Shown here piece after piece: positions 18,243 to 26,976 of a stretch of 64,000 nucleotides of DNA. The position numbers and the translations under genes were made by a program. The DNA is from DAONJL01 sp035405645 [NCBI: bacterium] (GTDB lineage: Bacteria; JAGOBX01; DAONJL01): NCBI GenBank assembly GCA_035405645.1, contig DAONJL010000002.1:31848-95847 (forward strand), read 5' to 3'. Below the pieces are notes generated by a model that had not been told where the DNA came from, made no database searches, and was given only the letters and a program-made list of their open reading frames with translations. Numbering within the stretch: position 1 is the stretch's first letter; every line of letters begins with the position of its first letter.

Positions 18243-19033
18243 ATGAAAAATATAATATATTATTTTTCAGGAACAGGAAATTCATATTTTATAGCGCGTG
18301 AAATATCATTAAAATTAAATGATGCTGGTTTAATATCTATTTCAAAGGAATTAAAAAAAATGAACCAATAAAAATTGGAAAAGATATTGAACGAGTAGGA
18401 ATAGTTTTTCCTGTTTATGTTTGGGGTATGCCGAGGATAGTAGATAGATTTATTAGCAAAATAGAATTTGAAGATAAACCATATATTTTTGGATTAATGA
18501 ATTATGGTGGTTTTGGCGCTGCTACACTCGAACAATTAAATAAAAGATTAAAAGAAAAAGAAATAGAATTATCAGCAGGTTTTGGAATAAGGATGCCAGG
18601 TAATTATATTCCACTATATGGTGCTGATTCTATACAAAAACAAAAAACAACTTTTGAAAAAGCAAAATTAAAAATAGAAGAAATAACAAAAATAATTTTA
18701 GAAAAAAGAAAATACAAAATAGAAAAAAGTTTTTGGTTATTAAATTTTTTATTTACAAATATAATTTATAATTTAGGCATAAAAAAGATGTCAGAAAAAG
18801 ATAAAAATTTTTGGACAAATGAAAAATGTAATAAATGTAAACTATGTATAAATATATGCCCTGTAAATAATATTGAATTAAAAGATGATAAAATAGTATG
18901 GTTCCACAAATGTGAACAATGTATGGCTTGTATACAATGGTGTCCAGTTGAAGCAATCGAATTTGGTAAAAAAACTGTAAATAGAAAAAGATATAGACAT
19001 CCTGATTTAAAGCCATCTGATTTCTTATTGTAA
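18243..19033 (+). pseudogene. EFR1-type flavodoxin/ferredoxin protein, split by a one-base frameshift
   Basis: ATG 18243 with a strong RBS starts MKNIIYYFSGTGNS, the FMN phosphate-binding loop of flavodoxin-like domains. This frame stops at TAA about 18370. Translation then resumes in another frame as EPIKIGKDIERVGIVFPVYVWGMP and continues to 19033. The break is at an A8 run (18353-18360); nine A's would join both halves into a 263-aa protein. The C-terminal half has two 4Fe-4S motifs, CNKCKLCINICP and CEQCMACIQWCP. Intact EFR1 proteins are flavodoxin-ferredoxin electron carriers. The frameshift could be real decay, a sequencing error in a homopolymer, or slippage on A8 that restores some full-length product. 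The lack of other lesions argues for recent or apparent damage. Confidence 0.75.
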
Positions 19034-19039
19034 TTATCT

Positions 19040-20686
19040 ATGTCAATAAATTTTAAAAAATTTATTCTTCTTTCTTTCTTATTTCTTTTTTTATGTGTAA
19101 TTGCATTTTATGTAAGAGTATATAAAATAGCAATTTTTCCTGGCTTTAATGGCGATGAATTCTGGTATGCAAATAAAGCATATTATATAGAAAAAACATC
19201 ACTATTAAAAATTTTTTTTGGAATGAAAAATTACACTGGTGCATTAGTGCCAGGTATCATTTATTTTTTTAATAAAATATTTGGATTTAATTATATTGCC
19301 TGCCGTTTGGCTTCTGTTTTCTTTGGAACATTTTTAGTTGCATTAACTTTTTTGTTTGCAATTAAATATTTTGATTTTACCACTGCTTTATTTTCTACTT
19401 TATATTCTTCATTCTCTTTTTTTTTAATTGCTTATAGTAGAATTGCTACGCAACACATCTGGGTTCCTTTTTTTTTAATTATTGCTTCTTTTCTTTTATT
19501 TGAATTTATTAAAAAAAAGAAAATTTATTATTTGATTGGCCTTGTTATTTTTATTGGTTTTTCAATTCAACTTTTACCAATTACTATTTTATTTTTGCTT
19601 TTTGCTTTTTTTTGTTTATTATCTGATTTTAAAAAATTCAAAAAAATAATTTCTTTTAAACTTATTATTTTTTTCGTTATTTTTTTTATTATTGCAACTT
19701 CTTCTATTTTTATTTATACATCAAAAGAAGTTATCAGAATTTTTGCACTAAATATTTCATATATAAAAAATTATAAAATTTTATTTATTTTAAAAATATT
19801 TATTTTTAGGTTTATTGAATATTTTAATGTATTTGTTTTAACATTTGCAGGTTTGCGTTCTTTAAATTATTTCTGCGGTGTTCAACCTATTTTTTTTAAT
19901 TTCATTCTTTTTTTACATATCATTTTTTTATTTCCAGTTTTTTATTTAATAAAATCAAAAAATAAATTTGATAAATTATTATGGTTTTATATTATTTTTC
20001 ATTTGTTGGCTGTTCCTTTGTTTTTAGAATTTTTTAACAAAAATATGCATTTGCCACATCTTGGTGAAGAAAGATATTTAATTATTTTTTATCCATTTTT
20101 ATTTATTGCACTTTATAGAACTTATCTTTTAATTTTAAAAAATAAAACTTTTTTGCGAATTTCTATTTTTGTTTTTTTTATTCTTATTCAAATTATTTTT
20201 TATAGATTTTATTATGTAAAAATATTCTTAAAATCTGGTGGTGCAAAAAATTTAGAACGTTTAGACCATTATATTTATTCAATAAATAAAAGACCTGTGA
20301 TATATGAAGCAGCAAAGTATTTAAGAAATAATTGGTATAATGATTTTAATAATTTTGTTTTAATTGTTCCATCTTTTTGGTTATATCAACCAATAAAATA
20401 TCTAACAAAAGAGGAATTTAATAATTTATTTTTCTGGCCAGAAAAAAGAATTCCAGAAATCTGGATTACTGATAATAATTTTTTACCTTATGAATATGCA
20501 ACAATTGGTTTAAATAATTTTATAGAAAAATTTAAAAATAAAAAAATATATTTTTTATGCTGGAACAATAATGAAAAAAATAGGTATTTAAAACGGCTGG
20601 AAGAGATAAATAAAAAATATATACTTGAAAAAGAGTTTGAAAAACGAGATGGTGAAGTTATACTGGATTTATATAAACTTGAATGA
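19040..20686 (+). CDS. PMT/ArnT-type membrane glycosyltransferase
   Basis: 548 aa with about ten hydrophobic segments over residues ~8-400 and a soluble C-terminal part of ~130 aa. After the first membrane segment comes FNGDEFWYA (Asp39-Glu40), the acidic pair that GT39/GT83-type enzymes use to handle polyprenyl-phosphate sugars. This fits the dolichyl-phosphate-mannose protein mannosyltransferase / ArnT superfamily (PMT_2), which moves sugar from a lipid-phosphate donor to protein, lipid A or other acceptors outside the cytoplasmic membrane. It begins 6 bp after the frameshifted ferredoxin gene, without a clear RBS. Given the Asn/Thr-rich surface proteins upstream, a role in glycosylating them is possible but not shown. 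The acceptor is unknown. Confidence 0.7.
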   Translation: MSINFKKFILLSFLFLFLCVIAFYVRVYKIAIFPGFNGDEFWYANKAYYIEKTSLLKIFFGMKNYTGALVPGIIYFFNKIFGFNYIACRLASVFFGTFLVALTFLFAIKYFDFTTALFSTLYSSFSFFLIAYSRIATQHIWVPFFLIIASFLLFEFIKKKKIYYLIGLVIFIGFSIQLLPITILFLLFAFFCLLSDFKKFKKIISFKLIIFFVIFFIIATSSIFIYTSKEVIRIFALNISYIKNYKILFILKIFIFRFIEYFNVFVLTFAGLRSLNYFCGVQPIFFNFILFLHIIFLFPVFYLIKSKNKFDKLLWFYIIFHLLAVPLFLEFFNKNMHLPHLGEERYLIIFYPFLFIALYRTYLLILKNKTFLRISIFVFFILIQIIFYRFYYVKIFLKSGGAKNLERLDHYIYSINKRPVIYEAAKYLRNNWYNDFNNFVLIVPSFWLYQPIKYLTKEEFNNLFFWPEKRIPEIWITDNNFLPYEYATIGLNNFIEKFKNKKIYFLCWNNNEKNRYLKRLEEINKKYILEKEFEKRDGEVILDLYKLE

Positions 20687-20778
20687 TTAAAATAGATTAT
20701 AAAAAGGTGATTAATAAAATTTCAATTAAAGGCAAAATAAATAATAAATTTAAGCATCTACAATTTAAAATTTAAATA

Positions 20779-20826
20779 TTAGTTAAAAAATTTATTTCTT
20801 TTTTTTATTTTTTACTAATTTTTTAT
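20779..20826 (+). terminator. Possible AT-rich intrinsic terminator
   Basis: An imperfect inverted repeat (20779-20791 against 20807-20818, TTAGT...ACTAA arms with one bulge) is followed by a run of T's. It lies between the glycosyltransferase stop and the hydrogenase promoter. The stem is nearly all A-T, so it is a weak candidate. Confidence 0.3.
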
Positions 20827-20855
20827 TGACATAAATTTAAAAGTAATTTTAAAAT
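20826..20855 (+). promoter_or_regulatory. Promoter of the NiFe hydrogenase operon
   Basis: TTGACA at 20826-20831, an 18-bp spacer and TAAAAT at 20850-20855. It lies ~33 bp upstream of ATG 20888, which has a GGAGGG Shine-Dalgarno about 6 bases before it. It is the best promoter in the 200-bp gap. Confidence 0.55.
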
Positions 20856-20887
20856 TTTGCAATATAAATTTTTAATGGAGGGAAATA

Positions 20888-22783
20888 ATGACAAAAATAT
20901 TATTAACAATCAGAACATTAAATGAACTTATAAAAAATTGGTCAAAAGAAAATAAAGTAATAGCACCATTAAAAAAATACGAAACAATAGAGCATAAAAA
21001 ATATTATTTTGATGAAGTAAAAAATCCAGAAGATATTGAATGGAATTATATAACAACAATAAGACCACCAAAAGAATATGTTTATCCACATCAACAAACA
21101 TTATTAAAATACAAAGAGAATCAGATTCAATTGACATTCGACAATTCACCACAAATTTTAATTGGTTTACATCCCTGTGATATTCACTCAATAAATTTAC
21201 TCGAAGTTTCTTTTAAAGGTGAAGGTAATATTGATAGAAATTATTTTGAAAAAAGAAATGCCACAACAATTATTGGTATGGATTGCAAAACAAAATGTGA
21301 TAAATCTTTTTGTGTATCAATGGGCACTTATAAAATATCAGAAGGTTATGATGCTTATATTCGATTTATTGAAAATGATATTTTATTGATTGAAATAAAA
21401 ACAGAAAAAGGAGAAAAATTATTTAAAAATGCACAGAGTGAACTAATAAATAATAAAATAATAAGTAAAGAACAAAAAGTAATAGAAGAGCGAAATAAAT
21501 TATTCACAGAAAGTGAATTTACATTAACAAAAAATGAAATACCTACATTGCTCGAAAAATCTTATAATTCTTTATTATGGAAAGATATAGGACAAAAATG
21601 TTTATCCTGTGGTTCGTGTAATATTGTTTGCCCAACCTGTTTTTGTTTTGATGTGCGTGATGAAAATGATTTAACAATAACATCAGGCGAACGCAAAAGA
21701 TATTGGGATGCTTGTCAATTAAAAGATTTTACAAGAGTAGCAGGGAATGAAGTATTTAGAAAAACACGCGAAGGAAGAAATCGTCATCGTATTTTTAGAA
21801 AGTTCAAATATTTATTTGATAGATATGATAATTTTTATTGTATTGGTTGTGGTAGATGCAATCGTGCTTGTCTCGCTGAAATTAATATTGTTAATATAAT
21901 AAATGATTTATATAAAGAATATAAAGAAACAAAGACAATTAAACCAGTTCCTTTTGTTGTGAAAGGCGAATCAATCTATGAACCAAAATTAGCAAAGATA
22001 GTAAAAATGGAACAATTTACTGAAAAAGAAAAATGGTTTGAATTTGTTTTTGAAGATGGTTCTGATTTAGGCCATATGCCAGGGCAATTCGTATCAGTAT
22101 CAGTTTTTGGTGTTGGCGAAGCACCAATATCAATCACATCATCACCAACAAAAAAAGGGTCATTTGAATTATGTTTAAGAAAAATTGGTAATGTAACAGA
22201 AAAATTACATCAGTTAAAAGTTGGTGATAAAGTTGGTATTCGTGGACCATTTGGTCGTGGTTTCCCATATAATAAAATGTATCATAAAGATATATTATTT
22301 GTTTGTGGTGGTTTGGGATTAATACCTGCTCGTTCACTTATAAACTACATACTGGATAATAGAAATCAATTTGGAAAAATGATAATTTTATATGGTTGTA
22401 AAACACCAGAAGAAATACTATATCGTAATGAAATAAAAATGTGGGAATCAAGAGATGATGTAGAATTTCATATAACAGTAGATAAAGCAGATGAAAATTG
22501 GAAAGGCAATAAAGGCGTGATTACAACATTATTTAGTAAAATAAAAATAAATCCATTAAATACAGTTGCTGTTATAGTTGGTCCGCCAATTATGTATAAA
22601 TTTGTTATGATGGAACTATTTGCAAAAAATATTTTACACGATAATATTTATATGTCATTAGAAAGACGGATGAAATGCGGAGTTGGAAAATGTGGGCACT
22701 GTCAAATAAATGGTGTATATGTATGTCAGGAAGGTCCTGTTTTCTCTTATTCAGAAATCAAAAACCTCGAGGAGGCGATATAA
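20888..22783 (+). CDS. Fused beta-gamma subunit of a cytosolic NiFe hydrogenase (Fe-S plus FAD/NAD(P) modules)
   Basis: 631 aa. Residues 1-350 match hydrogenase beta (HydB) / anaerobic sulfite reductase A, with two 4Fe-4S ligand sets: C238, C241, C244, C248 and C318, C321, C324, C328. Residues ~360-631 match hydrogenase gamma (HydG) / PyrK-type flavin reductases: MPGQFVSVSV and the PISITSSP FAD loop, GGLGLIPARS for NAD(P), and a C-terminal 2Fe-2S motif (C597, C602, C605, C613). In group 3b hydrogenases such as Pyrococcus sulfhydrogenase these are usually two proteins. Here they are one ORF with no stop or frameshift at the junction (~350-360). It would carry electrons between NAD(P)(H) and the NiFe core. 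The next gene follows with no gap. Confidence 0.85.
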   Translation: MTKILLTIRTLNELIKNWSKENKVIAPLKKYETIEHKKYYFDEVKNPEDIEWNYITTIRPPKEYVYPHQQTLLKYKENQIQLTFDNSPQILIGLHPCDIHSINLLEVSFKGEGNIDRNYFEKRNATTIIGMDCKTKCDKSFCVSMGTYKISEGYDAYIRFIENDILLIEIKTEKGEKLFKNAQSELINNKIISKEQKVIEERNKLFTESEFTLTKNEIPTLLEKSYNSLLWKDIGQKCLSCGSCNIVCPTCFCFDVRDENDLTITSGERKRYWDACQLKDFTRVAGNEVFRKTREGRNRHRIFRKFKYLFDRYDNFYCIGCGRCNRACLAEINIVNIINDLYKEYKETKTIKPVPFVVKGESIYEPKLAKIVKMEQFTEKEKWFEFVFEDGSDLGHMPGQFVSVSVFGVGEAPISITSSPTKKGSFELCLRKIGNVTEKLHQLKVGDKVGIRGPFGRGFPYNKMYHKDILFVCGGLGLIPARSLINYILDNRNQFGKMIILYGCKTPEEILYRNEIKMWESRDDVEFHITVDKADENWKGNKGVITTLFSKIKINPLNTVAVIVGPPIMYKFVMMELFAKNILHDNIYMSLERRMKCGVGKCGHCQINGVYVCQEGPVFSYSEIKNLEEAI

Positions 22784-23545
22784 ATGTCAAAAGTAAGAGT
22801 TGCTTTTTTTGATTTTGCTTGCTGTGAAGGTTGTCAATTAAATGTCCTTAATTGTGAAGATAAATTACTTGATATATTAAATAACATAGAAATAGTAAAT
22901 TTTCGTGAAGCAATGTCAGAGGCATCAGATAATTATGATATTGCTTTTATAGAAGGAAGTATAACACGCGAGTGTGATATACCTCGCTTAAAAAAAATAA
23001 GAGAAAATGCAAAAATATTAATTACACTTGGAAGTTGTTCTTCTATTGGTGGAGTTAATGCAATAAAAAATAATTTTGATTTAGAAGATGTTCGAAATGA
23101 AGTTTATGGAAATCAAAAAGATTATTTTGAAACAACACTTGCAAGACCAATTGATGCTGTTGTCAAGGTTGATTATAAAATTTATGGTTGCCCTATTCAT
23201 CGTGAAGAATTTGTCCGTATTATTACATCATTACTTGCTGGTCAGCAGCCATATATACCAAATCATCCAGTCTGTGTTGAATGCAAACTAAAAGATAATT
23301 TCTGTGTTTTTGATAAAGGTATGACCTGTCTTGGTCCACTAACGCGTGCTGGGTGCGGTGCACGATGTCCATCAGAAGGAAATTATTGTGTTGGTTGTCG
23401 TGGGATGGTTGATGAACCAGAAGTAAATGCGCACTTTGATATTTTGAAAAAATATAATCTTTCAATTGATGATATAAAAAATAAATTTGAAATTTACTAT
23501 TCTTATTATAGAAAAAAATTTGAAAATATTTACAATGCGAGGTAA
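22784..23545 (+). CDS. NiFe hydrogenase small (delta) subunit
   Basis: 253 aa, of the NADH-quinone oxidoreductase 20-kDa / hydrogenase small-subunit family. The N-terminal CCEGCQLNVLNC provides the proximal cluster CxxC (C14, C17). GSCSSIGG and YGCPIHREEF give the remaining proximal ligands. The C-terminal Cys-rich part (VCVECKLKDNFCVF, CLGPLTRAGCGARCP, CVGCRG) can bind two more clusters. There is no Tat signal, so the enzyme is cytosolic, as in group 3. It starts directly after the beta-gamma gene, with a GGAGGCG RBS inside that gene's end. It should relay electrons from the NiFe site to the beta subunit. Confidence 0.88.
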   Translation: MSKVRVAFFDFACCEGCQLNVLNCEDKLLDILNNIEIVNFREAMSEASDNYDIAFIEGSITRECDIPRLKKIRENAKILITLGSCSSIGGVNAIKNNFDLEDVRNEVYGNQKDYFETTLARPIDAVVKVDYKIYGCPIHREEFVRIITSLLAGQQPYIPNHPVCVECKLKDNFCVFDKGMTCLGPLTRAGCGARCPSEGNYCVGCRGMVDEPEVNAHFDILKKYNLSIDDIKNKFEIYYSYYRKKFENIYNAR

Positions 23546-23548
23546 TTT

Positions 23549-24838
23549 ATGATGAAAGATTTAAATATTTCAGTAAAACATTTAACAAGAGTCGAAGGAC
23601 ATGGTAATATTGAAGTTGATATAAAAAATGGTGAAATTCTAAAATGTCAATTAGATATAGTTGAAGCACCTCGTTTCTTTGAAGCAATGGTTAGAGGCAA
23701 AAGTTATTTTGAAGTGCCTCATATTACTTCAAGAATTTGTGGAATCTGTTCGATTGGTCATACTTTTGCATCTATTCAGGCAGTTGAAGATGCATTTGAT
23801 TTTAAACCTGATGAGACAACAATGTTATTACGAAAATTATTATTGCACGGCGAAACATTACAAAGTCATACTTTGCATATTTATTTTTTAGCTGCACCTG
23901 ATTTCTTAAAAGCACCAAGTGTTTTTCCTTTATTAAATACACATCCTGATGTAGTAAAACGAGCATTAAGAATGAAATGGCTTGCAAATTATATTTGTGA
24001 TAAAATAGGTGGCAGAACAGTTCATCCAATTTCAACAAGACCAGGTGGCTTTACAAAATATCCAACAAAAGAATCATTATTAGATTTAAAAGAAAAATTA
24101 ACAAAAGGAATTGAAGATTTAAATGAAACAGTAAAATTATTCAAGACTTTAAAAATGCCTGAATTTGAAAGAAAAACAGAATTTATTTCATTAAAAAGTG
24201 TAAATGAATATCCATTTTATGATGGTGATTTACTTTCATCTGAAGGTTATAGTGTTTCAAAAAAAGAATACAGAAAAGTAACAAATGAATTTATTGTAAA
24301 ACATTCAACAGCAAAACATTGTAAAGCAAAATTAGATTCTATTATGGTTGGTGCACTTGCAAGAGTAAATAATAATTTTAATTTATTAAATAAAGAAGCA
24401 AAAGCAGCAGCAACAGAGTTAAATTTCAAACCAATTTGTTATAATCCTTTTATGAATAATATTGCACAACTAATTGAAATTGTGCATGCTCATTATGATT
24501 CTATTCGTTTAATTGATTTATTACTTGATTGTGATTTATCAACGCCTTCTTATGATATAACACCAAAAGCAGGAGAAGGTGTGGGTGCTGTTGAAGTGCC
24601 ACGTGGTATTTTATATCATAACTATATTTTTGATGAAAAGGGAAAATTAGTAAAAGCAAATTGTATAATTCCAACTAATCAAAATCTTGAAAATATCGAC
24701 CTTGATATGAAAGCATTAGTTCCTAAAATACTTGATAAATCAAAAGAAGAAATAACTTTATTACTTGAAATGCTTGTTCGCGCTTATGATCCATGCATTT
24801 CTTGTTCAACACATTTATTAAATGTTTCATTTAAATAA
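23549..24838 (+). CDS. NiFe hydrogenase large (alpha) subunit
   Basis: 429 aa. The N-terminal RICGICSIGH (C64, C67) and C-terminal DPCISCSTH (C416, C419, H422) are the four-cysteine NiFe-binding motifs, so the active site is complete. VEGHGNIEVDI at residues 15-25 is also typical. After His422 only seven residues (LLNVSFK) follow, consistent with a short tail removed by a maturation protease as in group 3b enzymes. No protease or hyp genes lie in this window. Together with the two preceding genes it makes a soluble bidirectional NAD(P)-linked hydrogenase, able to produce H2 or reduce NAD(P). A sulfur-reductase activity is possible by homology only. Confidence 0.9.
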   Translation: MMKDLNISVKHLTRVEGHGNIEVDIKNGEILKCQLDIVEAPRFFEAMVRGKSYFEVPHITSRICGICSIGHTFASIQAVEDAFDFKPDETTMLLRKLLLHGETLQSHTLHIYFLAAPDFLKAPSVFPLLNTHPDVVKRALRMKWLANYICDKIGGRTVHPISTRPGGFTKYPTKESLLDLKEKLTKGIEDLNETVKLFKTLKMPEFERKTEFISLKSVNEYPFYDGDLLSSEGYSVSKKEYRKVTNEFIVKHSTAKHCKAKLDSIMVGALARVNNNFNLLNKEAKAAATELNFKPICYNPFMNNIAQLIEIVHAHYDSIRLIDLLLDCDLSTPSYDITPKAGEGVGAVEVPRGILYHNYIFDEKGKLVKANCIIPTNQNLENIDLDMKALVPKILDKSKEEITLLLEMLVRAYDPCISCSTHLLNVSFK

Positions 24839-24878
24839 AAAATAAATTTTACAAAAATTAGGAAAAATATTTAAAGTT

Positions 24879-26084
24879 ATGGAAAACTATATATCATTAA
24901 AAATCAAAAATTATATTTCAAAATCATCCTGGATAAGGAAGATGTTTGAAAATGGTCGAGAATTAAAATTAAAATATGGTGAAGAAAATGTATTTGATTT
25001 TAGTTTAGGAAATCCAGATGTAGCGCCACCAAAAAAATTTTTTGATATATATTCTAAAATAACACAAAATACAAAAACATCAGACCATTCATATATGCCA
25101 AATGCAGGATATATCTCAACCCGCGAAAAATTAGCAAATTATTTATCAAAAATATATAATAAAAAAATAAGTGCAAATAATTTAATTTTAACAAGTGGTG
25201 CAGCAGGAGCAATAAATATAGCATTAAAGAGTATATTAAATCCAGAAGATGAAATTATTATTATTTCTCCTTTTTTTCCTGAATATATATTTTATATTGA
25301 TAATCATAATGGTCAACCTATTATAGTTGACTCAGATGAAAACTTTGATTTGAATATTGAAAATATAGAAAAAAAAATAACACAAAAAACAAAAGGAATA
25401 ATAATAAATTCGCCAAATAATCCAACTGGTAAAGTATATTCAAAAAATAAATTATCTGACTTATCAAAATTATTAGAAAAATATGAAAAAAAATATAATC
25501 ATCCAATATATATTATTTCTGATGAACCATATAGAAATATTGTATATGATAAAATTGAAATTCCATCATTATTAGAATTACATCCAAATACAATAATAGC
25601 AAATTCATATTCAAAAGAATTATCAATACCTGGTGAACGAATAGGTTATGCATTAATAAATCCTGATTGTGCAGGTAAAGATATATTATTTGATGCTTTG
25701 GTTTTATGTAATCGTATTTGTGGCTTTGTTAATGCACCCGCAACAATACAGCGTGTTTTAGAAAAACTAATTGAAGATTATGAAGCTGTAAATATAAAAT
25801 TATATGAAGTGCGAAGAAATAAAATTTGTGATATGCTAAAAGAAATTGGTTATGAACTTACAAAACCAGCAGGAGCATTCTATTTATTTCCTAAATCACC
25901 AATTGAAGATGATATTGAATTTATAAATATTTTACTAAAAGAAAATGTGCTTTGTGTCCCTGGCAGTGGATTTGGTAGAAAAGGTTATTTTCGTATTGCT
26001 TATTGTGTGGATGAAAAAATAATTGAAAAATCTTATAATGGCTTTAAAAATGCCTTTTTATCAGCAAAAAATAAAAATGGTTAA
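24879..26084 (+). CDS. Class I/II PLP-dependent aminotransferase
   Basis: 401 aa of the aspartate aminotransferase fold-type I family. Visible motifs are LTSGAAGAINIAL (cofactor phosphate region), NSPNNPTGKVYS (Asn181), ISDEPYRNI (PLP-pyridine Asp) and NSYSKELSIPGERIGY with Lys246 as the Schiff-base lysine; Arg near the C-terminus (FRIAYC) binds the substrate carboxylate. Length is normal. The substrate cannot be assigned, and aspartate, alanine or aromatic amino acids are all possible. It lies 40 bp after the hydrogenase without a clear promoter or RBS, and overlaps the next gene by 8 bp. Confidence 0.82.
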   Translation: MENYISLKIKNYISKSSWIRKMFENGRELKLKYGEENVFDFSLGNPDVAPPKKFFDIYSKITQNTKTSDHSYMPNAGYISTREKLANYLSKIYNKKISANNLILTSGAAGAINIALKSILNPEDEIIIISPFFPEYIFYIDNHNGQPIIVDSDENFDLNIENIEKKITQKTKGIIINSPNNPTGKVYSKNKLSDLSKLLEKYEKKYNHPIYIISDEPYRNIVYDKIEIPSLLELHPNTIIANSYSKELSIPGERIGYALINPDCAGKDILFDALVLCNRICGFVNAPATIQRVLEKLIEDYEAVNIKLYEVRRNKICDMLKEIGYELTKPAGAFYLFPKSPIEDDIEFINILLKENVLCVPGSGFGRKGYFRIAYCVDEKIIEKSYNGFKNAFLSAKNKNG

Positions 26085-26976
26085 AAAAAAATTTTTTGTT
26101 TTCTTAATTTTATTATTTATTTCAAATTCAGTTTTTCTTCAAGAACAAAAAAATGAATATAATGAAAAATTTATTCAATTACTTGATTTTGATGGCGAAG
26201 AAGCAAAAAATAAAATATCCCAACTAATTAATGAAGTATATCCATTAACAAAAGAATTTGATAAAAGTGAAGAAATAACAAATATACCATTTTCACCTGG
26301 TGAGGAATTAGTATTTTCTGTTAAATATGAATTTATAAAATTAGCAACAGGAATTTTCAGAATATCAAAGAATGAAAAAATAAATAATAGAGAAACAATT
26401 TTAATTACTTCTGATGCTTTTACATTACCATTTTATGATTCATTTTATAAAGTTCGCGATAAAATATTTTCTTATGTTGACGCTAAATCTCTTATTTCAT
26501 ATAAACATATAAAAATACAAAGAGAAGGAAACAAAAAAATAAATGAAGTTGTTATTTACGATTATCCTAATAATAAAGTAAAAATATTTTATACAAAATA
26601 TAGTGACAATGAAAGTAAACATCGCGAAGAAGAAGTAAAAATAGATAAATATGTTTTTGATCCATTTACAGCATTATATTATTTAAGAACAAAACAATTA
26701 GAAGTCAATAAAGTTATTACAATACCTGTCAGTTCATCTGAAGATATTTATGATTTACAGGTTCGCGTGCTTAAACGCGAAAAAGTAAAAGTTCCTGCTG
26801 GTGAATTTGATTGTTTTATGGTGCGACCTGTTTTACTAAAAGAAGGAATTTTTTTACATAAAGGCGATATGGATGTATGGCTAACAGCGGATGAATATAA
26901 GATACCAGTAAAAATGAAAAGTAAAATTGTAATTGGTTCAATTAAAGCTGATTTAAAATCATATAAGTTAAAATGA
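26077..26976 (+). CDS. Secreted DUF3108 protein
   Basis: 299 aa from ATG 26077. I prefer it to the in-frame ATG at 26023 because a signal peptide starts there (MVKKKFFVFLILLFISNS) and the longer form would overlap the aminotransferase by 62 bp. Residues ~70-295 match the DUF3108 family: FSPGEELVFSVKYEF near the start, YDSFYKVRD, FDPFTALYYLR, VPAGEFDCF and DVWLTADEYKIPVKM. DUF3108 proteins are periplasmic or outer-membrane-associated beta-rich proteins of unknown function. It overlaps the aminotransferase by 8 bp and the next gene by 4 bp (ATGA), so these three are probably co-translated. Confidence 0.75.
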   Translation: MVKKKFFVFLILLFISNSVFLQEQKNEYNEKFIQLLDFDGEEAKNKISQLINEVYPLTKEFDKSEEITNIPFSPGEELVFSVKYEFIKLATGIFRISKNEKINNRETILITSDAFTLPFYDSFYKVRDKIFSYVDAKSLISYKHIKIQREGNKKINEVVIYDYPNNKVKIFYTKYSDNESKHREEEVKIDKYVFDPFTALYYLRTKQLEVNKVITIPVSSSEDIYDLQVRVLKREKVKVPAGEFDCFMVRPVLLKEGIFLHKGDMDVWLTADEYKIPVKMKSKIVIGSIKADLKSYKLK

